Counted from the first letter of the stretch, positions 7,985-17,521 are shown. The stretch is 64,000 nt of DNA from Rhodococcus maanshanensis NBRC 100610 (GCF_001894865.1 NZ_BCXA01000026.1:1-64000); one strand, 5' to 3'. Numbers and translations are program-made. Notes: generated by a model from the sequence alone, not told the origin.

Positions 7985-8044
7985 GGTGGGACCTTTCAGC
8001 GGTGAGGGGGCGGAACCGGTGCGATCACTCGATGGATGCTGGCA

Positions 8045-9421
8045 CTAGCAATTATGGAGAAAGTGCTCGAGAACGCGGGTACCGAACTCGAGCGCGTCGA
8101 CGGGCACCCGCTCGTCGACGCCGTGGAAGAGGGCGGTGAAGTCCAGATCGGGCGGCAACTGCAGCGGAGCGAACCCGAAGCAGCGGATCCCCAGCTTCGC
8201 GAACGCCTTCGCGTCGGTGCCGCCGGACAGCATGTACGGCACCGTCCTGCCGTTCTCGTCGTGCGCCAGGATCGCGGCGTTCATCGCGTCCACCAGGTGC
8301 CCGTCGAAGGTGGTCTCGTAGGAGTCCAGCTTGGTGATCCATTCGCGGGTGACGTCCGGCCCGATCAGCTCGTCCACCTCCCGTTCGAAGGCGGCCTGCC
8401 TGCCGGGCAGCACGCGGCAGTCGACCACTGCCTCGGCGGTCTGCGGGATCACGTTCGCCTTGTACCCGGCGCTGAGCATGGTCGGGTTCGCGGTGTCACG
8501 CAGCGTCGCCCCGATGATCCGCGAGATCGTCCCGAGCTTCTCGAGCGTGCCGTCGATGTCCGGGGAGGCCGGGTCGAACTCGACCCCCGTCTCCGCACTC
8601 ACCGCGCCGAGGAACTCGGCGACCGAGTCGGGCACCACCAGCGGGAAGGTGTGCCTGCCCAGCCGGGCGACCGCCTCGGCCAGGATCGTGACGGCATTGT
8701 CCTCGTGCAGGAAGGATCCGTGTCCGGCGCGGGCCTTGGCCGTCAGCCGCATCCAGCCCAGCCCCTTCTCCGCCGTCTCCACCAGGTACAGCCGGGCCTC
8801 GCTGCCGTCGGGGCGCGGCACGCTCAGCGAGAAGCCGCCGACCTCGCCGACCGCCTCGGTGACGCCGTCGAACAGATCCGGGCGGTGCTCGACCAGCCAC
8901 TGCGACCCGTACTTGCCGCCCGCCTCCTCGTCGGCGAGGAACGCGAACACCAGATCGCGCGGCGGCACGGCGCCCTCCGCCTTGAACTGGCGAGCCAGCG
9001 CGAGGGTCATCCCGACCATGTCCTTCATGTCGATCGCCCCGCGGCCCCACACATAACCGTCCTCGACCGCCCCGGAGAAGGGGTGCACGCTCCAATCGGC
9101 GGGCTCGGCGGGCACGACGTCGAGGTGACCGTGGATCAGCAGCGCGCCACGCGTCGGGTCCGCGCCCCGCAGCCTTGCGAACACATTCCCGCGGCCCGGC
9201 GCGCCGGATTCCACGTACTCGGTCTCGTATCCGACCTCCTCGAGCCGGGCGGCCACCCACTGGGCGCACTCACGCTCCCCCTTGGTGGTGGCGAGCTCAC
9301 CGGTGTTGGAGGTGTCGAATCGGATCAGCGCGCTGACCAGATCGACGACTTCGGCCTCGGCTCGGCCACGATCGGAGTTGATCGCCGCGGCGGGGCCGTG
9401 AGTGTTCTCTGCGTCTGACAC
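8045..9421 (-). CDS. M20 family metallopeptidase (dipeptidase/deacylase type)
   Basis: 458 residues. Di-zinc site motifs are all present: 'LLIHGHLDVVP' (His, Asp), 'WGRGAIDMKDMVG' (bridging Asp), 'FLADEEAGGKYG' (general base Glu and Glu ligand), and the C-terminal 'MLSGGTDAKAFAKLGIRCFGF' with its His-containing end 'LFHGVDERVP'. The dimerisation lid lies in the middle (about residues 200-330). It resembles the actinobacterial M20/M25/M40 group that hydrolyses dipeptides or N-acyl amino acids; the substrate is unknown. The GTG start at 9421 has AGGAAAG upstream. No export signal is seen. Confidence 0.93.
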   Translation of the reverse strand: MSDAENTHGPAAAINSDRGRAEAEVVDLVSALIRFDTSNTGELATTKGERECAQWVAARLEEVGYETEYVESGAPGRGNVFARLRGADPTRGALLIHGHLDVVPAEPADWSVHPFSGAVEDGYVWGRGAIDMKDMVGMTLALARQFKAEGAVPPRDLVFAFLADEEAGGKYGSQWLVEHRPDLFDGVTEAVGEVGGFSLSVPRPDGSEARLYLVETAEKGLGWMRLTAKARAGHGSFLHEDNAVTILAEAVARLGRHTFPLVVPDSVAEFLGAVSAETGVEFDPASPDIDGTLEKLGTISRIIGATLRDTANPTMLSAGYKANVIPQTAEAVVDCRVLPGRQAAFEREVDELIGPDVTREWITKLDSYETTFDGHLVDAMNAAILAHDENGRTVPYMLSGGTDAKAFAKLGIRCFGFAPLQLPPDLDFTALFHGVDERVPVDALEFGTRVLEHFLHNC

Positions 9422-9546
9422 CCCACTTTCCTACCACCGAACACCCCCTCCTAGCAGCGCAGACGCGCTGATTTTGGCGTGGGGCCCTGCATCAGCTAAT
9501 CTTTCCCAGCACGCAGAAAACGGCGGGCAAACAACAAGGTGTGCAA

Positions 9547-9632
9547 GCGCGAGTGGCGGAATGGCAGACGCGCTAGCTTGAGGTGCTAGTGTCCTACTAA
9601 TGGACGTGGGGGTTCAAGTCCCCCCTCGCGCA
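9547..9632 (+). tRNA. tRNA-Leu (GAG)
   Basis: 86-nt class II tRNA. The acceptor stem GCGCGAG pairs with CTCGCGC (9625-9631) with discriminator A at 9632. The D arm contains GGAATGGCAGAC. The anticodon stem CTAGC/GCTAG encloses the loop TTGAGGT, so the anticodon is GAG. The long variable arm is tgtcctactaatggacg, and the T arm is GGGGG-TTCAAGT-CCCCC. CCA is not encoded. A strong terminator follows 18 bp downstream. Confidence 0.96.
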
Positions 9633-9650
9633 CTCTGAGTTGAGACAGAC

Positions 9651-9686
9651 GCGAAAGGCCCCGGATCACGATCCGGGGCCTTTCGC
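9651..9686. terminator. Bidirectional intrinsic terminator
   Basis: A perfect 17-bp stem (gcgaaaggccccggatc and its complement) around a 2-base centre, followed by gttt on the plus strand. It sits between tRNA-Leu and the 3' end of the minus-strand subtilase gene, so it can end both transcripts. Confidence 0.9.
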
Positions 9687-9715
9687 GTTTCTCCGAAACA
9701 TCCTGTCCGACATCA

Positions 9716-10927
9716 TCATCGGCCCATCGCCGCCTCCGTCCTCGCATGCTCGGCCGCCGTCAGCTCGCGCATCGCGAGATCCTTCGCGCATGCGAGCAGC
9801 GAGCCGACCGCGCTGACCCTCGGGAAGGACAGCCCGGTGTGCCCGACGTTGTCGTGCTCGTCGTCGCCGTCGTAGATGACGGTGGCGCCGCGCACCAGCC
9901 ACCGCTTCACATCGGCGACCGACGGCAGTTCACCCCTTGTCCGCAGGTAGAAGGACTGCAACAGCAAAACGACGCCCGTCGCGACCGGTGTCGCCTGACT
10001 CGTCCCGAACTGGAGCGACTCACCTGTGTCGTTGAGGATGCCCGCCGACGTCACCGGCGACCCCGGCGCGAAGATGTCCGTCGCGCACGGCCCGCCGATC
10101 TTGCGGTGCAGCCGCTGCGAGAACGGCGTCATCCGATCGGCCGCCGTCTCGAACGCCTTCGCCCCGTCCCGGTAGCGGAAGCTGCCCTCGTCGGCGTCGT
10201 AGACCGACCCGACACTGATCGTCTGTCTGAAGATCGCCGGGTAACTCATCCCCTGCATGCCGCCGTGCGCGTAGTAGTCGTTGCCCGCCGACACACAGCA
10301 GCAGACGCCCTCGTCGGTCAGTTCCTGGAGCAGGGCACCGATGCCGTCGCCCGGCATGTCGGTGTCGGTCGTCCGGTTGTCCGACGCGCCAAGCGCCATG
10401 CAGACGGCGGAGATGCCAAGAGACGACCGACGCTCGAGCACCCAGTCCAGTCCGTCTCGAATGTCCGTGAAGCTCCCGCCTCCGCTGTCGCCGAGGACCT
10501 TGACAGGAACGATCCGCGCGTTCGGGGCGACGCCCGTGTGGATCCGCGCGGCGCACGCGATTCCCGCCACGCTCGTGCCGTGGCCGTGCGCGTCCGTGAC
10601 GTCAGCGGGGTCGCCCCCGTTGTCCCGGGTGAAGTTGCGTCCCGGCACCACCCGGCCCGCGAAATCCACGTGTGTGGTGCGTAATCCGGTGTCGAGCACG
10701 GCGACGGTGACACCGGAACCACCGACGTTGAACTCACGGCGGGCGTCCGCCGCCCGGACGAGGAGATCGACCTCCGTCAGTTCCGGCAGGAACGGTCCGT
10801 CCTTCTGCACCGGGGCCTCGACGGGTATCACCGACTCGACGTGAAGCAGCGAATTCGGACGCGCCATGTCGTCGGTCACTGCTGTCGGGAACCGGGGCGG
10901 ATCCGTGGAACCATTCAACTCATTCAT
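9716..10927 (-). CDS. S8 family serine peptidase (subtilase)
   Basis: 403 residues with the complete Asp-His-Ser triad: 'VTVAVLDTGLR' (Asp), 'DAHGHGTSVAGI' (His) and 'GTSQATPVATGVV' (Ser), plus the oxyanion Asn region 'CCCVSAGNDYYAHGG'. There is no signal peptide. The N-terminal 60 residues before the first strand ('MARPNSLLHVESVIPVEAPVQK..FLPELTEVDLLVRA') resemble a short pro-segment. It is therefore either cytoplasmic or exported by a non-Sec route. ATG at 10927 has AAAGG 9 bp upstream. It is transcribed divergently from the SDR gene at 11114. Confidence 0.92.
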   Translation of the reverse strand: MNELNGSTDPPRFPTAVTDDMARPNSLLHVESVIPVEAPVQKDGPFLPELTEVDLLVRAADARREFNVGGSGVTVAVLDTGLRTTHVDFAGRVVPGRNFTRDNGGDPADVTDAHGHGTSVAGIACAARIHTGVAPNARIVPVKVLGDSGGGSFTDIRDGLDWVLERRSSLGISAVCMALGASDNRTTDTDMPGDGIGALLQELTDEGVCCCVSAGNDYYAHGGMQGMSYPAIFRQTISVGSVYDADEGSFRYRDGAKAFETAADRMTPFSQRLHRKIGGPCATDIFAPGSPVTSAGILNDTGESLQFGTSQATPVATGVVLLLQSFYLRTRGELPSVADVKRWLVRGATVIYDGDDEHDNVGHTGLSFPRVSAVGSLLACAKDLAMRELTAAEHARTEAAMGR

Positions 10928-11113
10928 GATCTCGGCCTTTCGGTGATCGGCATCGACTGCCGACGAATCCCCCGATACCGAAAATCCTCCTCGGGCTTGT
11001 GAGCGATGTCACCACCTGAGCCGGTGGAAACTGCGATGGTCTCGGCCCATCCCCTGACTCGGTAGAATCCGACCTCGACCGGCACTTCGAGATCAGAACT
11101 GAGCGACCTACCG

Positions 11114-12553
11114 ATGGCACAACCAATGACGGGCATCGATCCCGCCGACCTGGAGATCTGCCTGCGCGTGCTGTCCGAGGCCGGCAGCCTCGACGCCGAC
11201 CACCCGGATTCGATGGTCCTCCAGCGCGCCAGCGGCAAGATGTTCAAGCAGCTCAAGCGGCGCCGCCGGGTTGAGGCGCGCGACGCCGTCTCCGAGGCCG
11301 ACCGCCAGGTCGTGGCCGCGACCGCCACCGGTTCGCCCGAGCGCATCGACGACGAGACCGCGGGCGTGCTGCTCACCTCGAACGCACCCGGCGCGAGCGC
11401 GGGCACCCTGATCCGTCCGCGGCCCTGCTACATCTGCAAGCAGCGCTACACGGTCGTCGACGCGTTCTACCACCAGCTCTGCCCCGAGTGCGCGGCCAGC
11501 AGCCACGCCAAGCGCGACGCCAGCACCGACCTGACCGGCAGGCGGGCGCTGCTCACCGGCGGTCGGGCCAAGATCGGCATGTACATCGCGCTGCGGCTCC
11601 TGCGCGACGGCGCGCACCTCACCATCACCACCCGCTTCCCCAACGACGCGATCCGCCGGTTCAAGGCGATGGAAGACAGCGGCGACTGGATCCACCGGCT
11701 GAGGGTGGTCGGCATCGATCTGCGCGACCCCGCCCAGGTCGTCTCGCTCGCCGACTCGGTGGCCGAGCAGGGTCCGCTCGACATCCTCATCAACAACGCG
11801 GCACAGACCGTCCGACGCTCCCCCGGCGCCTACTCCGCGCTCGCGGAGGCCGAGTCCGGGCCGCTGCCCGCCGGCGAGCTCCCGGACGTGCTGACCTTCG
11901 GCAAGACCAGCGACGCGCACCCGGCCTCGCTGGCGAGCTCGCTGCCGACGGCCGAGTCGGTGATCCATCAGGTCAGCGAGCTCGCGCTGGTCGCAGGCTC
12001 CGCCTCGCTCGAACGCATCGAGCAGGGCATCGCGATCGACGCGGGCGGGTTGGTGCCCGACCTCGCGCACACCAACAGCTGGGTCCAGACCGTTGCTGAG
12101 GTCGATCCGATCGAGCTGCTCGAGGTTCAGCTGTGCAACTCGGTGGCGCCGTTCATCCTGGTGTCCCGACTGCGCCCCGCCATGGCGGCCGCGGCGGCAC
12201 GCCGCAAGTACGTCGTCAACGTCTCCGCGATGGAGGGCCAGTTCAGCCGGGCGTACAAGGGTGCGGGGCATCCGCACACCAATATGGCCAAGGCCGCGCT
12301 GAACATGCTGACCCGCACCAGCGCCAAGGAGATGCTGGATCAGGACGGAATCCTGATGACCGCCGTCGACACCGGCTGGATCACCGACGAACGCCCGCAC
12401 TACACCAAGGTCCGCCTTGCCGACGAGGGCTTCCACGCCCCGCTCGACCTGGTCGACGGCGCTGCCCGGGTGTACGACCCGATCGTGCAGGGTGAGCAGG
12501 GCGTCGACCTGTACGGCTGCTTCCTCAAGGACTACAAGCCGTCACCCTGGTGA
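11114..12553 (+). CDS. SDR oxidoreductase with N-terminal zinc-ribbon-like module
   Basis: 479 residues, about 200 longer than a classical SDR. Residues 1-135 form an extra module with a helical region and 'CYICKQRYTVVDAFYHQLCPEC', i.e. CxxC-x(14)-CxxC, a likely zinc site. The Rossmann part starts at about 143 ('RRALLTGGRAKIGMYIAL'), with 'LDILINNAAQT' and 'VVNVSAMEGQF'. The catalytic YxxxK is altered: the Lys is kept in 'HTNMAKAALNML', but the Tyr position is Thr. A further insert of about 100 residues lies between NNAA and the catalytic segment. Function unknown; the altered motif argues against ordinary dehydrogenase chemistry. A GCS2 ligase gene follows 80 bp downstream. Confidence 0.85.
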   Translation: MAQPMTGIDPADLEICLRVLSEAGSLDADHPDSMVLQRASGKMFKQLKRRRRVEARDAVSEADRQVVAATATGSPERIDDETAGVLLTSNAPGASAGTLIRPRPCYICKQRYTVVDAFYHQLCPECAASSHAKRDASTDLTGRRALLTGGRAKIGMYIALRLLRDGAHLTITTRFPNDAIRRFKAMEDSGDWIHRLRVVGIDLRDPAQVVSLADSVAEQGPLDILINNAAQTVRRSPGAYSALAEAESGPLPAGELPDVLTFGKTSDAHPASLASSLPTAESVIHQVSELALVAGSASLERIEQGIAIDAGGLVPDLAHTNSWVQTVAEVDPIELLEVQLCNSVAPFILVSRLRPAMAAAAARRKYVVNVSAMEGQFSRAYKGAGHPHTNMAKAALNMLTRTSAKEMLDQDGILMTAVDTGWITDERPHYTKVRLADEGFHAPLDLVDGAARVYDPIVQGEQGVDLYGCFLKDYKPSPW

Positions 12554-12633
12554 CGCTGGGCATCGCGGCTGCGGTGCGGGGCCCGAAGCGGGGATACTGA
12601 GTCCAGGGCGTCAGCACCGGCCGAGGAGTACCC

Positions 12634-14130
12634 ATGGGCCACGAGGTGACACGGCTGAAGTTCTCGCACCGGGACCGGCAGGACTTCCGCGAGAAGGTGC
12701 AGACCTGTCTCGATGCCCTGACGACCGTCCTCGAGAAGGCCGAGGCCGAGATCCCCAGCCCGAAGATGGGCATGGAGATCGAGCTGAACCTCGTCGACGA
12801 GAACTGCGACCCCGCCATGGTGAACGCCGCGGTGCTCGCCGACCTCGCAGGCCCGAACTATCAGTCCGAGCTCGCTCAGTTCAACATCGAGATCAATGTC
12901 GAGCCGAGGCACCTGGCCGGCGCGAATCTCGCCGCACTCGATAGCGACCTGCGCGCCTCGCTCGACCTCGCGGATGCCCGCGCCCGCGAGTCCGGTGGCC
13001 GGCTCGCGATGATCGGCATCCTGCCGACCCTGCGCGAGGAGCACTTCGAGCAGAAATGGATGTCGGCCGACACCAGGTACACCGTCCTGGAGGAGCAGAT
13101 CCTCGCCGCAAGGGGCGAGGACATCGAGCTGAGCATCGCGGGGGTACCGCTGCCCGGCCGCTCCAGCGCCGAACGCCTGACCACCGTCGCCCAGACGATT
13201 CTCCCCGAGGCCGCGTGCACCTCGGTCCAGCTGCACCTGCAGGTGGCCCCAGGCGACTTCGCCGCGTATTGGAATGCCGCCCAGATACTGGCCGCGGCGC
13301 AGGTGGTGCTCGCCGCCAACTCGCCGTTCTTCGCAGGAAAAGCGCTGTGGAACGAGACCCGGCTCCCGCTGTTCGAGCAGGCCACCGACACCCGGCCGCG
13401 GGAGCTCAGGAATCAGGGGGTCCGACCGCGGGTGTGGTTCGGCGAGCGCTGGATAACGTCGATCTTCGACCTGTTCGAGGAGAACTCGCGCTACTTCCCC
13501 GCGCTCCTGCCGGATTGCACGCCCGAGGACCCCATCGCGGTGGTCGCAGGCGGCGGCACACCCGACCTCGCCGAGCTGACGATGCACAACGGAACCATCT
13601 ACCGGTGGAATCGTCCGGTCTACGACCCAACGGACGCCCGAGCACCGCTGCGCCTGGAGAACCGCGTGCTGCCCGCAGGGCCGACCATCGTCGACACAGT
13701 CGCCAATGCCGCGTTCTACTACGGCACGCTGTGCTCGCTCGCCCGTTCCGACCGACCGGTGTGGACGCAGATGCCGTTCGCCTCCGCAGAGGAGAACCTC
13801 CGGGTCGGCGCGATCAACGGCTTCGACTCCGTCATGCAGTGGCCCGGGGTCCGCGCGGTGAGCCCACAGGATCTGGTGCGGCGCACCCTGTTGCCGATGG
13901 CGGAGGCCGGCCTCGAGGCCCTGGGGGTCGACGCCGCCCTCCGCGACAAGTACCTGGGCGTGATCGAGGGCCGCGCCCGTGCGGCCCGCAGCGGATCGGT
14001 GTGGCAGCGCGAGTGCGTCGCCTCGCGGGAACGTGCCGGTCAGTCGCGCGACGACGCCCTGAGGGCCATGCTGTGCGAGTACCTCGAGCGGATGCACTCG
14101 GGCGAGCCGGTCCACACGTGGAGCTGGTAG
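12634..14130 (+). CDS. GCS2-type glutamate-cysteine ligase family protein (carboxylate-amine ligase)
   Basis: 498 residues. The glutamine-synthetase-like core is visible from 'SPKMGMEIELNLVDENCDPAMVNAAVL' (metal/ATP Glu residues) through 'YQSELAQFNIEINVEPRHLAG' and 'TSVQLHLQV', to the C-terminal 'NGTIYRWNRPVYDP..PLRLENRVLPAGPTIVDTVANAAFYYG'. It belongs to the bacterial carboxylate-amine ligase family (YbdK/EgtA relatives) that joins glutamate to an amine or cysteine. Actinobacteria make mycothiol and ergothioneine rather than glutathione, so the physiological acceptor is open. ATG at 12634 with GAGGAG upstream. Confidence 0.85.
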   Translation: MGHEVTRLKFSHRDRQDFREKVQTCLDALTTVLEKAEAEIPSPKMGMEIELNLVDENCDPAMVNAAVLADLAGPNYQSELAQFNIEINVEPRHLAGANLAALDSDLRASLDLADARARESGGRLAMIGILPTLREEHFEQKWMSADTRYTVLEEQILAARGEDIELSIAGVPLPGRSSAERLTTVAQTILPEAACTSVQLHLQVAPGDFAAYWNAAQILAAAQVVLAANSPFFAGKALWNETRLPLFEQATDTRPRELRNQGVRPRVWFGERWITSIFDLFEENSRYFPALLPDCTPEDPIAVVAGGGTPDLAELTMHNGTIYRWNRPVYDPTDARAPLRLENRVLPAGPTIVDTVANAAFYYGTLCSLARSDRPVWTQMPFASAEENLRVGAINGFDSVMQWPGVRAVSPQDLVRRTLLPMAEAGLEALGVDAALRDKYLGVIEGRARAARSGSVWQRECVASRERAGQSRDDALRAMLCEYLERMHSGEPVHTWSW

Positions 14131-14173
14131 CACCGCGGCCGTGAACGGTGCGTTCCGCGTAGGGTCCTGATAC

Positions 14174-15415
14174 ATGACCCGCACTCGCGATCTAGACATC
14201 GTCGTCTACGGCGCCACCGGATTCGTCGGCAAGCTCACCGCGGAGTACCTGGCCAGGAGCGCCCCGCGCCGGGCCCGGATCGGCCTCGCCGGACGGTCCA
14301 CCGCCAAGCTGGAGAAGGTGCGCGCCCAGCTCGACCCGTCCGCCGCACAGTGGCCGATCATCATCGCGGACGCGGACGATCCCACCTCCCTCACCGCGCT
14401 CGCCGTGTCCGCCCACGTCGTGATCAGCACCGTCGGCCCGTACGCCAAGTACGGCATCGACCTGGTCCGTGCCTGCGCCGAGGCGGGCACCGACTATGTC
14501 GACCTCAGCGGCGAGGTGCTGTTCGGCCGGGAGAGCATCGACAGGTTCCACGAGGTCGCGGTGGCCTCCGGGGCCCGGATCGTGCATTCCTGCGGATTCG
14601 ACTCCATCCCCTCCGACATCGGCGTGCACGTCCTGCACAAGCAGGTCGCGGCCGACGGCGAGGGCGACCTCACCGACACCACGCTGGTGGTCACCTCGAT
14701 GCGCGGCGGCATCAGCGGCGGCACCATCGACTCGATACGCAACCTCGTCGACACCGTCAGGGCCGACAAGTCCGCGCGCCGCATCGCGGTGAACCCGTAC
14801 TCGCTGAGCCCGGACCTCGCCTCCGAACCCGACCTCGGCCGCCAGTCCGACGTCGAGATGCTCAAGGGATCGGACATCGCGCCCGGCCTCGGCGGTCGCA
14901 CCGCGCCGTTCCTGATGGGCTCGACCAACACCAGGGTCGTGCGCAGGAGCAATGCGCTGCGCAAGTGGGAGTACGGCCGCGCGTTCCGGTACCGCGAGGT
15001 GATGAGCGTCGGGCAGTCCGTCCTCTCGCCCGTCTTCGCCGCGGGAGTGTCCGCAGGCCTCGGCGCCCTGATGGCGGGACTCGCCTTCGGCCCGACCCGG
15101 TACCTCCTCGACCGGGTACTGCCCAAGCCCGGCGAGGGACCGAACGAGAAGTCGAGGGCCTCAGGCCATTTCACGACCGACACCTACACCACCACCAGCA
15201 CCGGCGCCCGATACGTCGCCCGGATGCGGGCGAAGGGCGACCCTGGCTACGCCGCGACCGCGGTGATGCTGGGCGAATCGGCGCTGGCCCTCGCGCTCGA
15301 CCGGGATGCCCTGCCCGACGCGGCGGGCGTGTTGACGCCCGCGACGGCGATCGGCGACGCGCTGGTCGACCGGCTGCGTGCCGCGGGCTTCGAGATCAGC
15401 GCGCGGCGGAACTAG
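14174..15415 (+). CDS. Saccharopine dehydrogenase-like / trans-acting enoyl reductase family protein
   Basis: 413 residues. It begins 'DLDIVVYGATGFVGKLTAEYLA' (GxxGxxG Rossmann motif) followed by 'RIGLAGRS', 'VVISTVGPYAKYG', 'YVDLSGEVLFGRESIDRFHEVA' and 'IVHSCGFDSIPSDIGVHVL', all hallmarks of the mycobacterial trans-acting enoyl reductase family (Rv2953/Rv2449c type). In mycobacteria one member reduces a double bond in phthiocerol and phenolphthiocerol synthesis. No polyketide synthase is nearby, so the substrate is probably another lipid. A helical hydrophobic stretch at about 280-300 suggests membrane contact. It overlaps the convergent YhhN gene by 20 bp. Confidence 0.9.
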   Translation: MTRTRDLDIVVYGATGFVGKLTAEYLARSAPRRARIGLAGRSTAKLEKVRAQLDPSAAQWPIIIADADDPTSLTALAVSAHVVISTVGPYAKYGIDLVRACAEAGTDYVDLSGEVLFGRESIDRFHEVAVASGARIVHSCGFDSIPSDIGVHVLHKQVAADGEGDLTDTTLVVTSMRGGISGGTIDSIRNLVDTVRADKSARRIAVNPYSLSPDLASEPDLGRQSDVEMLKGSDIAPGLGGRTAPFLMGSTNTRVVRRSNALRKWEYGRAFRYREVMSVGQSVLSPVFAAGVSAGLGALMAGLAFGPTRYLLDRVLPKPGEGPNEKSRASGHFTTDTYTTTSTGARYVARMRAKGDPGYAATAVMLGESALALALDRDALPDAAGVLTPATAIGDALVDRLRAAGFEISARRN

Positions 15416-16103
15416 TCGCGGCGGGGTGGGGCTGACGGGGGGCGCGTGCGGCCGCCAGCACCCCAACCGTGAGGAGCAGCTGCCCGGCGATGTAGGTGGA
15501 CATGATCAGGAATCCGGACGCGGGCGGGTCGAACCAGTCCGCGAAGGCGCCGAGGGCGATCATCGAATCCGAGACGAGGAACAGCGCGCCGCCGACGGCC
15601 GCGACGACCCCCAACCCGGTGGACAGCGCGGCCATGGTGCCGAGGCAGATCCCGTAGATCAGCGCCGGGACAAGCAGCGCGCCCGCGCCCGCCGCACACG
15701 CCGCGACCAGGCCCGCCACCACCACCCCGTAGCCGAGCACCACCGAACGGCGCACCGCGCCGCGATACGGCCAGAACGCGGCGATGTAGGCGAGCTGGGC
15801 GAGCAGGAAGAACCCGATCATCACCAGGAACGCCGCGTCGCCGCCGGTCAGATCGGGCGCCGAGTCTCCGAGCCAGGAGAATCCGAGTGCGATCAGCGTC
15901 AACGTGACCAGCCGCGGCCGCGGAGCGGGAGCCGCCAGCAGCAGGACGAGCGCCAGCAGCGGCATGAGGAACCACTGGCTCACGTTCGCGGCCCCGTCGG
16001 CGCCCGCCAGTTGCGCGACCAGGTGCGCGACGGACACGGCCGCGAAGCCACCCAGTGCGGCGAGGGCCGGTCGACTCAGAGTTGATGCGACGGCGCGAAT
16101 CAT
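15396..16103 (-). CDS. YhhN family membrane protein (lysoplasmalogenase-like)
   Basis: 235 residues with about eight hydrophobic helices and the family motifs 'FSWLGDSAPDL' and 'LFLVSDSMIAL' (the paired acidic residues considered catalytic), plus the closing 'STYIAGQLLLTVGVL'. Animal TMEM86 members hydrolyse the vinyl-ether bond of lysoplasmalogens; bacterial members are largely untested. The start at 16103 lies 32 bp from the divergent CoA-transferase gene. The short shared region must hold both promoters. Confidence 0.88.
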   Translation of the reverse strand: MIRAVASTLSRPALAALGGFAAVSVAHLVAQLAGADGAANVSQWFLMPLLALVLLLAAPAPRPRLVTLTLIALGFSWLGDSAPDLTGGDAAFLVMIGFFLLAQLAYIAAFWPYRGAVRRSVVLGYGVVVAGLVAACAAGAGALLVPALIYGICLGTMAALSTGLGVVAAVGGALFLVSDSMIALGAFADWFDPPASGFLIMSTYIAGQLLLTVGVLAAARAPRQPHPAATSSAAR

Positions 16104-16135
16104 CGCGTCATCGTAGTCTTCGGTACCGTTGCGCC

Positions 16136-17467
16136 ATGGGGCCTCACGAGGAACTGCGGCACGACTACGAACGCGAGTGCCGCCTGACCGCGGGGCCCGC
16201 CGCGATCGACTGCGAGCCCGACACCGGGTTCCTCAGCGCCCGGTTGCCGGTGCCCTCGCTCGCCTTCGGTTCCGTCGCAACCCTCGCCTCTGCTGTCAAC
16301 CGGCTGCTGGCTGCGGGCGGCCTGCCGCCGCAGGACCGCAGGCTGGACCCCGAGCGCATCGCGTCCTCGTTCGCGGGCGACAAGGCGATGCGGATCGACG
16401 GAGCGCCCGTCTCGGGGTTCGCCCCGCTGTCCGGCTTCTTCGCCGCCTCGGACGGCTGGGTCCGCACGCACGCGAACTACCCGCATCACCACGCGAGACT
16501 ACTACGTGCCCTTGACCTTTCGGCCGATGCCGACCCGGGCCTGGTCTCCACACGGATCGGAGAGCTCCCGAAACAGGAGGTCGAGGACCGGGCCGCCGAG
16601 GAGGGCGCCATCGCGGCCGCGGTGCGCACGGAGACGGAATGGCTGGCCGGTCCGCAGGCCACCGCAGGACCGCTGGTCCGAATGACCGCCGGCGGTGCGG
16701 GCACCGCGGGCGAGCGCGGCGCGCCACCAACCGATCCACACCGCCCGCTGGCCGGGGTTCGGGTTCTCGACCTCACCAGGGTGCTGGCCGGGCCCGTCGC
16801 CGGCCGCGCGCTGGCACTGCTCGGGGCGCAGGTGCTGCGGATCGACCCCCCGCACCTGCACGAGATCGACTGGCAGCACCGGGATACCGGGCAGGGAAAG
16901 CGGTCCGTGCTGCTGGATCTCGGCAGCACCGAGGGCGCAGCCACCATGCACGACCTGCTCGACACCGCGGACGTCCTGCTCACCGGGTACCGCCCCGGCG
17001 CCCTCGACCGGTTCGGGCTCGGCCAGGACCGGCCCGGCCTGATCCGCGGAAGCGTCAGCGCCTGGGGAACAGAGGGACCGTGGGCGGAGCGCCGCGGCTT
17101 CGACTCGATCGTGCAGGCCGCCAGCGGGATCGCGCTGATCGAGGGCGACGAGCACCCGGGAGCGCTGCCGGTGCAGGCGCTCGACCACGGCAGCGGCTAC
17201 CTGCTCGCGGCCGGGGTCGTCGATGCGCTCGCGATGCGCACGGGGGACGGCATCGGCCGGACCGTCTCGGTGTCGCTGGCCCGCACCGCACGCTGGCTGC
17301 TCGAGGCACCCGGCCGAACCGAAGCGCCATCGGCACCGAGGCTTCCAGGACCGTCGACAGTGGTCACCCACGGCGCGACCACCGCGGCTCGGCCACCACT
17401 GGCCGAGTACGACCAGTACCCGTATCCGGCTCACGACTGGGGCGCGGATGCGCCGCACTGGACCTGA
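16136..17467 (+). CDS. CoA-transferase family III (CaiB/BaiF type)
   Basis: 443 residues. The C-terminal half is a classical family III core: 'LAGVRVLDLTRVLAGPVAGRALALLGAQVLRIDPP' and 'KRSVLLDLGSTEG', then 'ADVLLTGYRPGALDRFGL' and 'RRGFDSIVQAASGIALIEG'. The catalytic Asp is expected in the 'HRDTGQGKRSV' to 'DLLDTADV' region. The N-terminal 190 residues are a diverged second copy of the fold ('RLPVPSLAFGSVATLASAVNRLL'), as in other actinobacterial members. It moves CoA between carboxylic acids; the acyl group is unknown. ATG at 16136 is preferred over the longer frame, whose extra residues are not protein-like. Confidence 0.87.
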   Translation: MGPHEELRHDYERECRLTAGPAAIDCEPDTGFLSARLPVPSLAFGSVATLASAVNRLLAAGGLPPQDRRLDPERIASSFAGDKAMRIDGAPVSGFAPLSGFFAASDGWVRTHANYPHHHARLLRALDLSADADPGLVSTRIGELPKQEVEDRAAEEGAIAAAVRTETEWLAGPQATAGPLVRMTAGGAGTAGERGAPPTDPHRPLAGVRVLDLTRVLAGPVAGRALALLGAQVLRIDPPHLHEIDWQHRDTGQGKRSVLLDLGSTEGAATMHDLLDTADVLLTGYRPGALDRFGLGQDRPGLIRGSVSAWGTEGPWAERRGFDSIVQAASGIALIEGDEHPGALPVQALDHGSGYLLAAGVVDALAMRTGDGIGRTVSVSLARTARWLLEAPGRTEAPSAPRLPGPSTVVTHGATTAARPPLAEYDQYPYPAHDWGADAPHWT

Positions 17468-17521
17468 CCGGACCGGCGAAGCAACGGCCCTTCGTCCACC
17501 CTTCCCGAGAGGATCCGCCCC

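Noticed and set aside
8036-9418. 460-codon plus-strand frame opposite the M20 peptidase
   Set aside because: It mirrors the peptidase gene exactly and has no recognisable domain; the minus strand carries all zinc-site motifs.
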